Shown piece by piece: positions 11,701 to 22,590 of a DNA stretch of 64,000 bases. Position 1 is the stretch's first letter; the number at the start of each line of letters is the position of its first letter. The notes beneath the pieces were generated by a model. It was not told the DNA's origin. It saw only the letters and a program-made list of their open reading frames with translations, and did not search any database. The position numbers and the translations under genes were made by a program. The stretch comes from Desmodesmus armatus. Lineage: Eukaryota; Chlorophyta; Chlorophyceae; Sphaeropleales; Scenedesmaceae. The DNA lies in contig VIIQ02000219.1 of NCBI GenBank assembly GCA_007449985.2, positions 62,001 to 126,000 of the forward strand, written 5' to 3'.

Positions 11701-13944
11701 GCTGACCGCACGCCTGCGTTGTCCCTTCTGTTCTGACACGGCTCTGTTGGCACTGCCGCTGGTGATCTGTGGATTCGCCAATGACCTGGTGTTTGTGTGT
11801 CTGTGTGTGGGTGGGGGCCTTGTGGGGCTGTCTTGTGGGCAGCGTTTCAGCTGCGCTTATGACTGTAACTATGACTAACAAAACTATGACCGCTGTTTGT
11901 TGTGTGCAGGTGGGCACCTTCACCCTGTTCCAGGAGACCTACCACAGGGAGACCTTCCAGAAGATGCACATCAGCGGGCCTAAGAGTGACTTTGACCACA
12001 GGCTGCTCACACAGGACAGGGCATTCAGGGGAGGCATTGATGATGTGGGCATCGGCACGCTGTTCGGCCTGTACGACTACAGGTAGGTCTGACGTTTGGT
12101 GTGGGTGGGTGGGGTGGGGGGGGGGGCGCTCCTTTCAGGTGGCTGGCTGACGTTTGGTGTGTTAGCACAGGGATTACTTGAGTATCTAGCATACTATGAA
12201 CATGCAAGTCACATGCAAGCAGTCTATGAGGCATACCAACATAGTCCGACTGGGATAGCAAACCGGGCAGTGCAACGACGACAGTTGAAGCAAGTAAGCA
12301 GCCTTGTCCTGCAAAAAGTGCTGACACAGTAAGTTGTGTGTGTGTGTGGGGCGGGGGGGGGGGGGGGGGCGCTCCTTTCAGGTGGCTGGCTGAAGGGTAA
12401 CAAGGCTAGCTTGTTCCGGTGTGGGATATGGTAGGTGGCTTCGAACCACGTTTGGCCGGTGGGTTCAGGGCGGTTGTTACCACAGGCTGCTCACACAGGG
12501 CAGGGCTTTCAGGGGGGGGGGGGGTGTTGATGACGTGGGCATTGGAAGGCTGTGCGGCCTGTACAACTACAGGTGGGTGTAATATACTATTCCGTCATTG
12601 CTAGAGTTGGTGCTGGAGTTATTTTGGTAGTGAAAAGGAAGAACTGTGTTGGGGAGGGCTGCTCAGGCAGAAGATCAGTTATCTGGACTCATTCATTCTC
12701 GTCGTGATGAGCCTGGATGAACTTTATGGTCCAAGAATGCGGGAAGAAGATCACATGCCAGGCATCACATGCCAGGCATCAAGAGCAGTTGGTGCCTGCA
12801 GCTGCTCACCGTGCTGTGCTGTGCTGCCGCTATTATTTTTATTTCTCGTAGGTATGAGGTGCTGGCGATGCTGCAGCACAGCAACCACCTGGAGGCAGAG
12901 TATGGGGCAGGCCCTCACACCGTCAGTGTGCCGCGCCTGCGCCCTGCAGACGGCAGCGAGCTCAGCATACGGCCACCGTACGAGGTGTGTAGTGTGTCGA
13001 CAGAGGGAGTACTTGTGTGAGGGGGGGGGGCCCTTGTTACAAGTGTCAATATCACCGCTGGGTGGTACTCTCCACATTGGATGAGCAACGGGCACTGCTC
13101 ATGTGCCTTCGCCACCCTTACTCACGCATGCATCTTTATTCGCGCGGTTAGTGGCCATGGTGCGTCTGTGGCTTGCATCATCATGCATGCCGCTGCTTGT
13201 GCTGCTGTTGCTGTGTAGGTTGATGATGCCGACTTCAAGAAGCTGGTGGCTATCATCCGCATCGCAGTGCCATACACGGGCATGATCCTGTCAACGCGCG
13301 AGTCTGCAGAGATGAGGGACGAACTGCTCAAGGTGAGCCGGTTGTGCACTGTAAACTCCCCTCCCCCCACATACACACCCACATATCCAAGCGCCACAGT
13401 GTTTTCTGTATCGGCACAGTCTGTATCGGCAGAGTAAAGAACACGCGAGCCCCCTCAGCAGAGATGAGGGTCGAACTGCTCAAGGTGAGCCGGATGTCAG
13501 TTGTGATTGTACAGCACAGTACAGTACAGTACAGTTGTGTGAAGCAAAGGTCCAAACCCCAGCGTCAGCCAGTGAGCGAACGGCCTGTAGATAGGTAATT
13601 GTGCTGCCACATACACAGCAAGCGCCGCCCTGCGCCTTGTACTGGCAGGATGCTGTTGACGCGCATGATCCTGTTGACGCGTATACTTACGCAAGTCAGC
13701 GGCAGAGGTGGGGGGCGAGCTGCTGAAGGTAAGGGTCAAGCGGTTTATCATGCTGCTGCTGTCCTTTCACTCAGGTGGGCGTGATCCAGATGAGTGCTGG
13801 CAGCCGCACCAGTGGTGGGGTCCTTCATAACACAACACTCTGACTCCAGTGCCCTGTTCTGGCTGTGCACCTGCTGCTGCCGCTGCTTGGCTCCGTAAGC
13901 AGGCATCTACTGCACTGTTCTTACATGTTGCTGACTGTGTATTG

Positions 13945-13985
<41 letters not shown>

Positions 13986-15548
13986 ATGTGTCAGGTGGGC
14001 ATGAGCCAGATGAGTGCTGGCAGCCGTAACCCCGGGGAGTCCGTCACATCACATCGCTCTGACACCACCGCCATCTTCGGCTGTGCACCTGCTGCTGCTG
14101 CTTGGATCCTCGCGCTGGCATCTTCCCCATCCGTTCAACACATCTTTGACTGCATATTGCTTGCTGCTGCTGCTGCTGCTGCTGCTGTCCGTTAACCAGG
14201 TTGGCATGAGCCAAATGAGTGCTGGCAGCCGTACCGACGTGGGGGCCTACCATCGTGACGACAACGAGGCCACAGAGAAGCACTTGGGTGACCTGTCGGG
14301 GCAGTTCTCACTCATGGACCACCGCACAGCCAGCGAGGTGCGTGGGCAATTAGGTTGTGGGTGGACAAATCGTCTGGCCCTGCGGCTGTCTCATGACCCC
14401 TGACTATGCTGGATCTATCACAACCAGCGGGGCAGCTGAGTGTTGACGTGCAAATCACAACGCACCACCAGCCAACTCTTCAACCGTATCAGCTCCGTCA
14501 CCCTTGTGTCAATGCCCAGCCACAATGAATCCGTCATGTCATTGTTTGCAACTGCATTTGTTGTGTGTTGCAGGTTGTGAAGGACCTTATGGGCAATTAT
14601 TGTATTCGTCGTCATCAGCATTGTGTACTCATTGATAAATAATAATTAAGTAAAAACCATTGATAAAAACCCCCCAAAAAATGAAAATGTTATCCATTGT
14701 TGTGTGTTGCAGGTTGTGAAGGATCTGATGGGCAAGGGCTATGTGCCCAGCTGGTGCACTGCCTGCTATCGCAAGGGACGCACCGGCGAGCACTTCATGA
14801 AGATTGCAAAGGCCGGCAACATCCACAACTTCTGCCACCCCAACAGCCTCCTCACGCTGCAGGTGAGAGCAGCCACAGTGTTGGTAGATTGGGCCGCAAC
14901 ACATAGCACAGCATCAGTGGTTTGTGTGAATGGCCGGCAACATCCACAACTTCTGCCACCCCAACAGCCTCCTCACGCTGCAGGTGAGAGCAGTGGGGCC
15001 GTGAGTGCCACTATAACCCGCCAAAAGCATGCGTGTCACAGGGCGCGAGGTTGATGGAAGGTTCCAGCAAAATCCAAAACACCACAAGTCCAAAACCCTA
15101 AGTCAAGCACACCTTATGTAACCACGTGCTTACATGCGTACCCCAACAACCAAGGTGATGACGAGGCTGGGTTTTGGCGAGGGGTGTTCAGTAATATAGC
15201 CATGTCGCGCCAATTTCACAACCATGACTAATCTCATGTTGTTTATGACTAATCTCACGTGCAGGAGTACCTCAACGACTATGGTTTTTACGAGGCAGGG
15301 TTTGCTGAAGGGTGATTGCTAATATAGCCATGTCGCGCCAAATTCACAACCATGACTAATTTTATGTTGTTGATGACTACTCCCACGTGCAGGAGTACCT
15401 CAACGACTATGGTGATGACGAGGCGAAGAAGATCGGCGAGGCCCTCATCGCCAAGGAGAGCGACGCAGGGCTCAGCGAGAGCGCCAAGCGCCTGCTCACC
15501 CGCAAGATGGCCAAGGTCAACGCGGGCGAGCACGATGTGTACATCTAA
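8736..15548 (+). CDS. HYDG: HydG, radical SAM tyrosine lyase, [FeFe]-hydrogenase maturase, 11 exons
   Basis: HydG cleaves tyrosine to p-cresol and supplies the CO and CN ligands of the H cluster. Exons: 8736-8871, 9237-9443, 10140-10366, 10933-11055, 11512-11628, 11910-12082, 12852-12984, 13219-13332, 14200-14337, 14713-14862, 15393-15548. All junctions keep phase; total 1674 nt, about 557 residues, close to the algal HydG length. The N-terminus (MLLAQQALQL, Ala/Ser/Arg-rich) suits a transit peptide. Exon 3 carries CVNNCTYC (CX3CX2C), the SAM-cluster motif, followed by AFR. Exon 6 contains FQETYH and the FDHR-LYDYR region. Exon 10 carries CTAC, 22 residues, then C (the CX2CX22C auxiliary cluster motif of HydG). 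The protein ends HDVYI. Divergent from HydE, with which it acts. Introns contain many truncated copies of exon edges. Confidence 0.95.
9921..9998 (+). repeat. Decoy copy of the HydG exon 3 acceptor edge
   Basis: A diverged copy of the acceptor and start of exon 3 (real start 10140): an acacatgcaagt acceptor-like stretch, then QGLTLE-like codons with indels, then a second patch matching MVYD. Poly-C and CCCCA tracts separate it from the real exon. Confidence 0.75.
10525..10835 (+). repeat. Three decoy copies of the HydG exon 4 acceptor edge
   Basis: The start of exon 4 (RTALSDDDIRSE, real start 10933) occurs three more times upstream: at about 10528 (RTASSDED), 10621 (RTASSADGIRAQ) and 10771 (RTALSDDDIRSE). 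Each has a CAG acceptor. The second and third then share the same non-exon continuation, roughly WRP-Y-S followed by TGA, so use of these acceptors would end translation. CTG/CTGCTG runs precede the copies. Confidence 0.85.
11128..11200 (+). repeat. Decoy copy of the HydG exon 4 donor edge
   Basis: The last about 60 bases of exon 4 (HRRLLVLTGEHPKYTFDQFLH and the GTGAG donor, real end 11055) are repeated about 140 bases downstream with only a few substitutions. Exon 4 therefore has truncated copies on both sides. Confidence 0.85.
12330..12580 (+). repeat. Decoy copy of the HydG exon 6 donor edge with G-run
   Basis: 12478-12575 is a diverged copy of the end of exon 6 (HRLLTQ, FRGG, DDVGIG, LYDYR, real end 12082), with a G insertion run inside it and a retained AGGTGGGT donor. 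Upstream, 12335-12395 repeats the G-rich tract plus gcgctcctttcaggtggctgg that also lies just after the real exon. Confidence 0.75.
13033..13085 (+). repeat. Short dispersed repeat shared with 53462-53520
   Basis: Within HydG intron 7, the segment containing cgctgggtggtactctccac matches cgctgggcggtactctccac at about 53491, with similarity on both sides (tgttacaa before, ttggatga or ttgatga after). The two sites lie in unrelated introns or flanks 40 kb apart. Confidence 0.55.
13395..13740 (+). repeat. Two decoy copies of the HydG exon 8 donor edge
   Basis: The 3' end of exon 8 (GMILSTRESAEMRDELLK then GTGAGC, real end 13332) is repeated at about 13440-13492 with a near-identical EMRVELLK plus donor, and more loosely at about 13640-13738, where MILLTR and ELLK are recognisable next to a GTAAGG donor. 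Confidence 0.75.
13765..14035 (+). repeat. Two decoy copies of the HydG exon 9 acceptor edge
   Basis: The start of exon 9 (VGMSQMSAGSRT, real start 14200) recurs at about 13775 (VGVIQMSAGSRT) and 13996 (VGMSQMSAGSR), each with its own CAG acceptor. A roughly 210-base unit that includes ggctgtgcacctgctgctg and a CTG run is repeated between them. Confidence 0.85.
14560..14992 (+). repeat. Decoy copies flanking HydG exon 10 on both sides
   Basis: 14566-14600 copies the acceptor and first codons of exon 10 (VVKDLMG, real start 14713). 14931-14990 copies the donor end (AGNIHNFCHPNSLLTLQ plus GTGAGAGCAG, real end 14862) almost perfectly. Confidence 0.85.
15150..15392 (+). repeat. About 128-bp tandem repeat carrying the HydG exon 11 acceptor
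   Basis: A unit containing aatatagccatgtcgcgcca recurs at 15193 and 15321 (128 bases apart). The unit includes the acceptor and EYLNDYG start of the last exon: an intact decoy at 15265 and the real exon at 15393. A partial older copy (gatgacgaggc) lies at about 15153. Confidence 0.8.
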
Positions 15549-15569
15549 ATGCGTAACAGTACGCATTTA
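15546..15569 (+). other. Perfect hairpin beginning at the HydG stop codon
   Basis: Starting with the TAA stop, a 9-base arm (taaatgcgt) is followed by aacagt and the exact reverse complement (acgcattta). It is predicted from sequence only; a role in 3'-end formation or mRNA stability is possible but not shown. Confidence 0.6.
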
Positions 15570-17783
15570 ACAGTACTGCGCTGTACGCATGTTTGAAGCG
15601 GTGTCGTAAGAAAAGCGAGGTGGCTTGTTAGGTCGCTGCACAGTCCTTGGCTTTGAAGTGAGGCTTATCGTGCGTGCAGGCGCTGTGTTGTGTTTGATGT
15701 GTACGGACATCAGGCAGGGATGCCTTGCGGCCGGGGCCGCTTGTGAGCCTGTGGCTTCCATGTGGGTTGCTGTGGTGGGTTTGTGGTGTCTGTACTTGGG
15801 CTTTCCTGTAGGGTGTTGCAGCCTGTAGGGTCTAAGCAGGGGCTGGTTTGTTTGAGAGCAAGACGAGAACTTGATCGTCACTGTTGTGGGGCACTTGATA
15901 TTTGCTGTTGTGGAACTCTTGATCTTCACTGTTGTGGGAGGGAGATGGAGGGAGCTGTGTGCTTGTTGCACAGCAGTGAGCAGTGGAGTTGGTTCCACAG
16001 AGACGTCTTGGCTTGTTTTTTTGGCTGCGGCACATGAGCTTGTTGGCAGTGCTCTGCACAGCTTCAAAGCGCTGTATCTTGAATTCATTCGAATGGCAGC
16101 TTGGCTTGCACAGGAGTGTGTGTGATTGCGTGTTCCGCTGGTTACAGACTACGTAGTCTTTGGTAAACCAAAGTGTGGTCCTAAGCATACATGTTGTTTG
16201 TAGACTACCCCAGATGCTTGATGCTGGTCGTCTGCTTGTGTCTTAAATCTAGCCCTGCAGTAGGGCTTACTTCTGCACTGCATGCAGAAAGTGCATGCAG
16301 CACAATGTGTGTGTACTAAAGGCCATGGGTGGGCGCCACTGCCCACATGTACTGCTGCTCCCCGCCCTGCATGCTGTGTCAGTGCAATTGCAAGCAGTGG
16401 GCTGCAGCTGTTGCTGTATACTGTGCGGCACAATGGCAGCTTGTGATGTGTGAAGGGGTTGTGCGTGGCGCTTCCACCGTTTGCAGAAACACAATCAAGC
16501 CACGATAATGCTGAGTTCTTTGGGTTGTGCCAGCTGCGCCAGTCAGCTGGGGTCGTGCGTGGGTTCTGATACCAGTGTGTGTTTGCCAGGCGCGTTTGTG
16601 TTGAGCATCTCAGTTATTGAAGCGGCTCCCGTTTGCAAGCGCATCGCTGATTGCGCATCAGCTCCAGTTCTGCTGCGCCAGCACTTTGGTGGTCCTTTCG
16701 TACGCGTTGGCTGTCCTGCAGATGATGCTTGTGCTGCAGTACTCTGGCTTGACAAGCTGACTCGTGCAAGGGAGGGAATGGTGCTGCCAAAGCAGTAGCA
16801 TGGTCCTCTTTTCCGCAGTGCTTGTGCCGTTGAGCGCTGCTTGTATATGTGCGGCTGGCATCTGGTGCCACCATGCGGCATGTTTTGGTTGTGAGTAGAG
16901 GCATTTGCATGACCCTGAGCATCTGCTTGCAAGACTGTAGACTCTGTTTCAGGTCGGACTTGGTCTCAGCCTGCTGCCCAGGGCAACACGTACATCTTCT
17001 TCACATGCTGCTGCCAAACTGAGCAAGTGCATGTGTCATGGCCATGGTTGCCTGCCGGTCAGGAGCATGGGGTGCATTGCGCATGAGCAAGCGAGCGCTT
17101 CACCGTCTGTGTTCAATGGGTGTTCAGTAGTGGATGTTCATTAGTTTCACCAAACGGTGCCTGCAATTCAGGCTTGTAACACTCTGGGGCCGCTGCTGTT
17201 ACAGTACCACAGAAGGGTTTATGCAAGCTAGGGTGTTGGTGCCACATGTTGGTGCCGCATCCCTCTCAAGTAGTCTGGTGGTGTATCAACATGCACCATG
17301 CGGCCTGCCTATTGCTTACTACTGCATTGCCATCTCCACTTTGCACTGGCACCCATGCACAGGAAATATTGTGCTTCCGTCAATGCATGCAACATACTGG
17401 GAGTGGAACTCTTACTGTTACATTTTCACGGAGGATATACACTAGAAGGGAACTTACAGCACAGATAGACAGACGCATTGACTACATAAACACAAGCCCC
17501 TCATCCTAAGCAATCACTGCATTGCTGTTCATAATGTCCATTGAGAGCCCGTCAAGACTACTGCCTTTGCAATAAAGTGCATGTGCTGTGTCAGCCTACA
17601 AAGCTGATGATGATCATGCATGCCATATGCTGAATCTGCCTCCCTTCATGCTCCAACCTGAACCGGCTGCTGTCGCCTACTGTTGTTGGCTGCTGCTGCT
17701 GTCACGGCGCATGTGCACTCTCTGCCGCTGCCTTCCCCCTCCTCCTCCTCCTCCTCCTCCTCCTGCTGCTGTTGCTGCCGCTG
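15570..17783. other. No gene recognised between the convergent HydG and phosphatase genes
   Basis: This stretch holds the 3' flanks of two convergent genes. I see no splice-supported coding region. A tandem motif cttgat-ctgttgtggg is repeated at 15880-15950, and the segment is otherwise of mixed composition. CCT and CTG repeats start at about 17690, near the phosphatase 3' end. Confidence 0.5.
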
Positions 17784-20700
17784 CTACGCCTGTGTACTGT
17801 CAGCTGCTGTCTCCCCCTCCGCCTCCTGTACCGCCACATACTGACTCGGCTGGGCCGGCAGCAGTCCCGCCAGGGCTAAGTGGGTGACGTCATTCACCCG
17901 GCCCAAGTGCCACCCAGCTGCTGGGCCAGATTCGCACCACATGACCTCTGTGATTGATGTGTTGTCTAGCTGGATCTTCCAGGTCATGCTGGGAGTGCTG
18001 TCTAGGATGTGGCGTAGAAAACTGCATTGGGCAGCGGTGGGGTGGGGTGGGAACCAAGCGATAGGGCAGCAGTGGGGGGAGGGGGGGGGGCTGTGATTCT
18101 TTTGGGCTGCACAAGCAGGAGGCTGCATGTCTAGCTGTATTTTCCAGGTCATGCTGGGAGTGCTGTCTAGGATGTGGCGAAGAAAACTTCATTGGGCAAC
18201 AAGCAGTTGGGGCAGAAAGAAGGTGTGTGCGTTGACTGTACACTGCGACACTTGTGAGCGCTACTGTGGTCAACCAGTGGCCCGCCCCCGGGCCGTGAGG
18301 TTATGGTCGCCGCACAAGCGGTAGGCTGCACGGCTAGATTGACTCAGCGGAAGGCTTCCGGGTCACGCTGGGGGTGCTGGCCAGGATGTGACAAAACAAA
18401 TGCTGTGGTTGCGCAGAGAAGAGCCTTGCAACAGCATTGTGCTACGATTGTATCCTTGGGATATCAACTCAAACCCAATTGGCCAGGCCTCACCATTTGA
18501 TGGCCAGCCCATGTGACACCACTAGTGCAGGCAGGCCCCCGGGCTGTGTGTTGGGCAGCACCACACCCTTCACGTACTGCACCTGCAGCAAACCACAGCA
18601 CGGCACAGCACGGAAAAGCACAGGCACACCGTTTTATGTCCCGCACTTGCGGTGCAAGAAACAGGCACTTAGTGGCTCTGCTGGGGCGCACTGCACTGCA
18701 CTGCACTGGCCCAGTGGGCCCCAAAGCCTGGGTCCTCAAATCTGATTCTCGCTGATGTGGAAATGACACTTACTCACCCCCCCCCCCCCCCACACACACA
18801 CACACACCACCACCACCACCAAAACCATCTCAGTACCTTTTCAACTCACCACTCTGTCTTCCAGCTGCTTTTGCGACTCGCCCCCGGGTGCTGCAAAGTT
18901 CCAGCTGTCGGCGGCTATTTGCTGAAGCACCTCAGCCGTGTAGCACTCCTGACGCGGCTTGCCTTCCTGCCCAGGACACACCATTGGCAACAGATGCAGT
19001 ACACAGAGATGATACGTTACACATGTGTATGCAACAAACGCAATAGGTATGGCACGGGTACCTCAGCCGTGTAGCACTCCTGACGCGGCCTGCCTTTCTG
19101 CTCAGGACACAGCGCATCAGCAACAGAACCAGTACAAACAGGGGAACATACACAAGTGACACATGGTACATGTGACTTGTAGCACTCTTGCCGCGGCTTG
19201 CCTTCCTGCCCAGGACACAGCGCGTCAGCAACAGATACAGTACAAACATCTATAGCAACACATACAAGTGACAGGTTGTGGGACGGGCACAATCCCTGTG
19301 ACCTGTAGCACTTCTGGCACGGCTTGCCTTCCTGCATATGACACACTGTTATAGGTGTGCAAACTCTTGTTGCTGCCTGACATCAGTCATGCGCATTATT
19401 GCTTGGCGCCGGTTGGGCACCGACATCAGCAGCCACAACTGCCCCTTTTGGACGGCACACAGTGCGAGCGGCACTCACCCAAGACCCCTGACTCAACTCC
19501 AGCAAGTCTGGAGTTGTCTGTACCTCTTGGCAGTGGCCCTGCAGCAGACACACATGTGACATAGTATTATTGTTATCGTAGCGGACCCCTGGGGGGTCGC
19601 TCTCAACCAAGTGCAGGCGCCACTTTGCGGGGCCCCCTGTTGTTGTCACACATCATGTTTGTGTGTTGACAAGTTAGCAGCAGACACCCCAGACAGCAGC
19701 AGCACGGGTTGTAAGGTCTTGGCATGATCCCGCAATGCCGCATGTGCATTGAACACCCACTGGGGAGCGCGGGCTGAATTTGGCTCAAAGGACAACCCCA
19801 CAGGTGTACCCGTAGAATCACACCCGTCCGCGGTGTGTCGCGCTTTGTAGTTCAACTGTTACACAAGTCCCAGCCGGTAGGGTTGAGTCTGAGTAGATCA
19901 GCCAGAGCAGCACACATGCCCTTGCCTTTCCATGCTGCAATCAAAAGTACGCGTGTCACAGCATCACGCACCTGGCATTGCTGCAGCACTATCTCTGCCG
20001 TCCTGGCAGCTCTGACTGCCGTGGAGCTGTGCACCAGCTGCTGGCTGCTGCCTGACAAAATGGGATACTGCTTGACAAGCTGACGCCCTAGCGCTGCGGC
20101 CTGCAGCCACAGTAAAACAAAATGCAAGAGTAAGGAGAGGGAGTGAAGGGAAGGGGAACTTAAAGGGGGTACAGCTTGACCAGCTGACGCCCTAGCGCTG
20201 CTGCCTGCTGATAGAGAAAGGAAGAAAGGCAGGTGAAGAGGAGGAGGAGCGGCAGAGAAGAAGCATGGGGCAGGGGTGTTTTTTCTTGGGGCTTATTGAG
20301 CAAGAAGGGAACAGCCGCAAGTGTTGAGAACACGACACATCTAGCAAGCATTTGGCCTGACGTAATTGCTGGGGTGCTGCTTTGCTGGTTGGCGCTGGAT
20401 CCCCAGGCCATGCAGGGGGCACTTGGGTGAGAAAGACATATAGGAGGGTGGGTATGCGTGAATGTGCAAGAACATTCTGTACAGCTGCGCCATTTAGACC
20501 CCTGCAAACCCTACGTAGAGCGTAGGGTAGGGCGTATACGCGACAGAGCATGAGTCAATTGCTGCCAGCACACTTGGCTTCGCATATGATGTATATGCAT
20601 ATCATGCATATACGAGGAATCAAAACATATAAAGAGAAACAAGAGATGATCAAATCCATAAAATAATGAGCCTTGAGGCTGACCTGCTGCTCCCCTAATT

Positions 20701-21343
20701 GAGTCAGTGGTGATGCGTTGCTCTGACCACCTGCAGCACACACACCCAACATCCAGGCATTGGGGTAAAAGGTGCCAGAAGCAATGTGGGGTTTGGCGCA
20801 GAATTGTGATTATCCAAGGGATGCAAGAGGGGTTCGTTGGCGCTGAGTGAGCTGAAGGGGGCCTCGCATGCCCCTCCCCCAATGTTGCAGGTGTACATCA
20901 GCTGTTCCTGCCCCACCCCCACCCCCCTGTCCTAGCCACAACAAGTCAGGGACCACATCTGCAAAGCTTGCTACAAACATCTGCACCTGTTGGATTTGAG
21001 CACAACACGGGATGGGGAAAAGCCTCGGTCCTTAAGTTCAGATGCTGCAGGGACGCACATGTGTGCACACAGCACATGATGCAGTGCAATGCAACTGTTC
21101 TCGCAGCCAAGCTTGCCATGCTGTCTTAACATATGTCCGTCTGCGGACTTACCTATGAAACCCTTCACGTTAAGGTTCATCTCGCACTGATCAAGGGCGT
21201 GTTGGGGCAGGGCAGCGGAGCAGGGTGTGACGTGTCACACCCCCACAGTGACTAGTGACCTGGCAACATCAACAGCACTGGATTGGTGGCCACCTCACCT
21301 CTGCATGTCGAATGAGCAGCAAGCGCTTCAAAGGTAACACCAT
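17784..21343 (-). CDS. Histidine phosphatase (phosphoglycerate-mutase-like superfamily), 7 exons, about 238 residues
   Basis: Exons on the minus strand: 21343-21299, 20722-20684, 20100-19972, 19538-19479, 18966-18850, 18582-18494, 18021-17784. Joined, they keep frame from ATG to TAG. Exon 1 gives RLLLIRHAE, the catalytic RH(G/A)E motif (residues about 7-15). Exon 2 gives PLTQLGEQQ and exon 3 gives AAALGRQLV and HSSTAVRAARTAEIVL, matching the family pattern for the second phosphate-binding Arg. Exon 5 gives APGGESQKQLEDRV. Exon 6 gives LVVSHGLAIK, the second catalytic His region. Exon 7 gives HILDSTPSMTWKIQLDNTSITE and WHLGRVNDVTHL, then an acidic tail. No clear transit peptide is visible. Members act on phospho-sugars, nucleotides or proteins, so the substrate cannot be read from sequence. 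It is convergent with HydG. Introns carry copies of exon edges. Confidence 0.88.
18120..18385. repeat. Two decoy copies of the phosphatase exon 7 acceptor edge
   Basis: The start of exon 7 (FLRHILDSTPSMTWKIQLD, real start 18021) is repeated at about 18188-18125 and, more diverged, at about 18390-18325. The copies carry the same aatgaag/aatgcag acceptor surroundings and a shared downstream ggctgca-(c)aagc-gg patch. Confidence 0.8.
19040..19335. repeat. Three decoy copies of the phosphatase exon 5 acceptor edge
   Basis: The start of exon 5 (EGKPRQECYTAEV, real start 18966) recurs at about 19100, 19207 and 19330. Each copy has a CCTGRGCAG-like acceptor, and each pair is separated by 100-125 bases of similar CAACA/GTAC-containing spacer. 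Homology stops after ECYTAEV or ECYKS. Confidence 0.85.
20160..20215. repeat. Decoy copy of the phosphatase exon 3 acceptor edge
   Basis: A copy of CAG plus AAALGRQLVK-YP (real exon 3 start 20100) lies about 105 bases upstream in the transcript. Confidence 0.8.
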
Positions 21344-22445
21344 GTCTGCACTAGCTGGGGTCGGGTGTGTGGGAATTGTTCTGATCCAGGCGATTTGGCA
21401 GTAGCGGTGTTGGTTCCGTTGGACAGGTCGCACCTACAGCGCAGACTCAGCAAAGGTTTCAGCATTATCACGCACGAGCATTTCGATGTCAGTGAGTGCT
21501 CGTCACTATGAAGTTTGAAATTTCACAAGATGCTGTTGACCTCAATGATTCTGACCGGCGCCACCCACAACATGATTTTGCGAGCTTAGAATGGCATGTA
21601 CTTTCTCCCTTTGCCTTTTCAAACTGCCTTGCACATACCAGAGGGCGCCTCGTTGACAGGCTGCTGGTGGAAACTAACTGCACAAGTGCTGGCATGTCAG
21701 CAGATATGTTGCACATAATATGTCACATCACTACAGTCACAACTTCTGCTCAAGTCCCCTTGTGTACACAACCAAACACGTGGTGCCCTCGCCTTCAGCA
21801 CGTGCGTAGTGGTCAACCCGACACATAGTCATTCGTTGTCGGCGCGGCTGCATCGGTCGCTGCTGCCTGCTGCACCCCCATCCTGGAAACACAGTCACCA
21901 CTCCAGAAGCGACAGAGGGGCTCCCAGACATGCAAGGCAACCCGATAGTGTGGCTGCAAGGCATACTGCTTGTCTTGCGGCAAAGTTGCCAGGCGAAGAG
22001 CATGACCAACAGGCAGCAAGAGCAGCTGCCAGGCAACATGAAAAAAAAATATCGAAATACGGACACAGCTCCGTGTGTCTCAACGCCATAGGATCTCTCT
22101 CATCGGCCTCGCATGCGTTTGCGACGGCTCTTTGCATGCCTGAGGGTTTAAGGCCACGGCACTCAAGGCCACACCTCAATCCCCAGAGGCATGCCTGAAG
22201 GCCGTGTATGGCCACCCACAAGGCATTGCCGCAGAACAAAGCACTACTGCTGAGCTGGAACAGCTGGAGTGAGTAAGTAAACAAGTAGTAGCAGGCCAGT
22301 AACTACGCCCAAGGAGAACCACTGGCGGAAGTCGAGGCTCGGAGGGGTGGCAGCTGGACAACCAATGCAAGGGTCTGACGTGAGCAGTGTAGCCCCATTG
22401 GTAGCACCCTGCCAGGATCTGACACATGGCTGGGGGCCACCGAAA

Positions 22446-22590
22446 TACGGTCGACCCTCAGTTGCAAGCCGCTAATACTACCTGCAGACCACCGATCGGT
22501 GGCAAATAGTCGACCGTCAGTTGCAGGCGACAGACACTGGCTACAGGCCACCGATATACGGTTGACCGTCAGTTGCAGGCCACAGATGCT
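22446..22590. repeat. Degenerate tandem repeat, three units of 52-59 bases
   Basis: tcgaccctcagttgca, tcgaccgtcagttgca and ttgaccgtcagttgca start at 22451, 22510 and 22562. Between them is a shared tac-gg / accgat-ta-cgg context. Confidence 0.75.
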
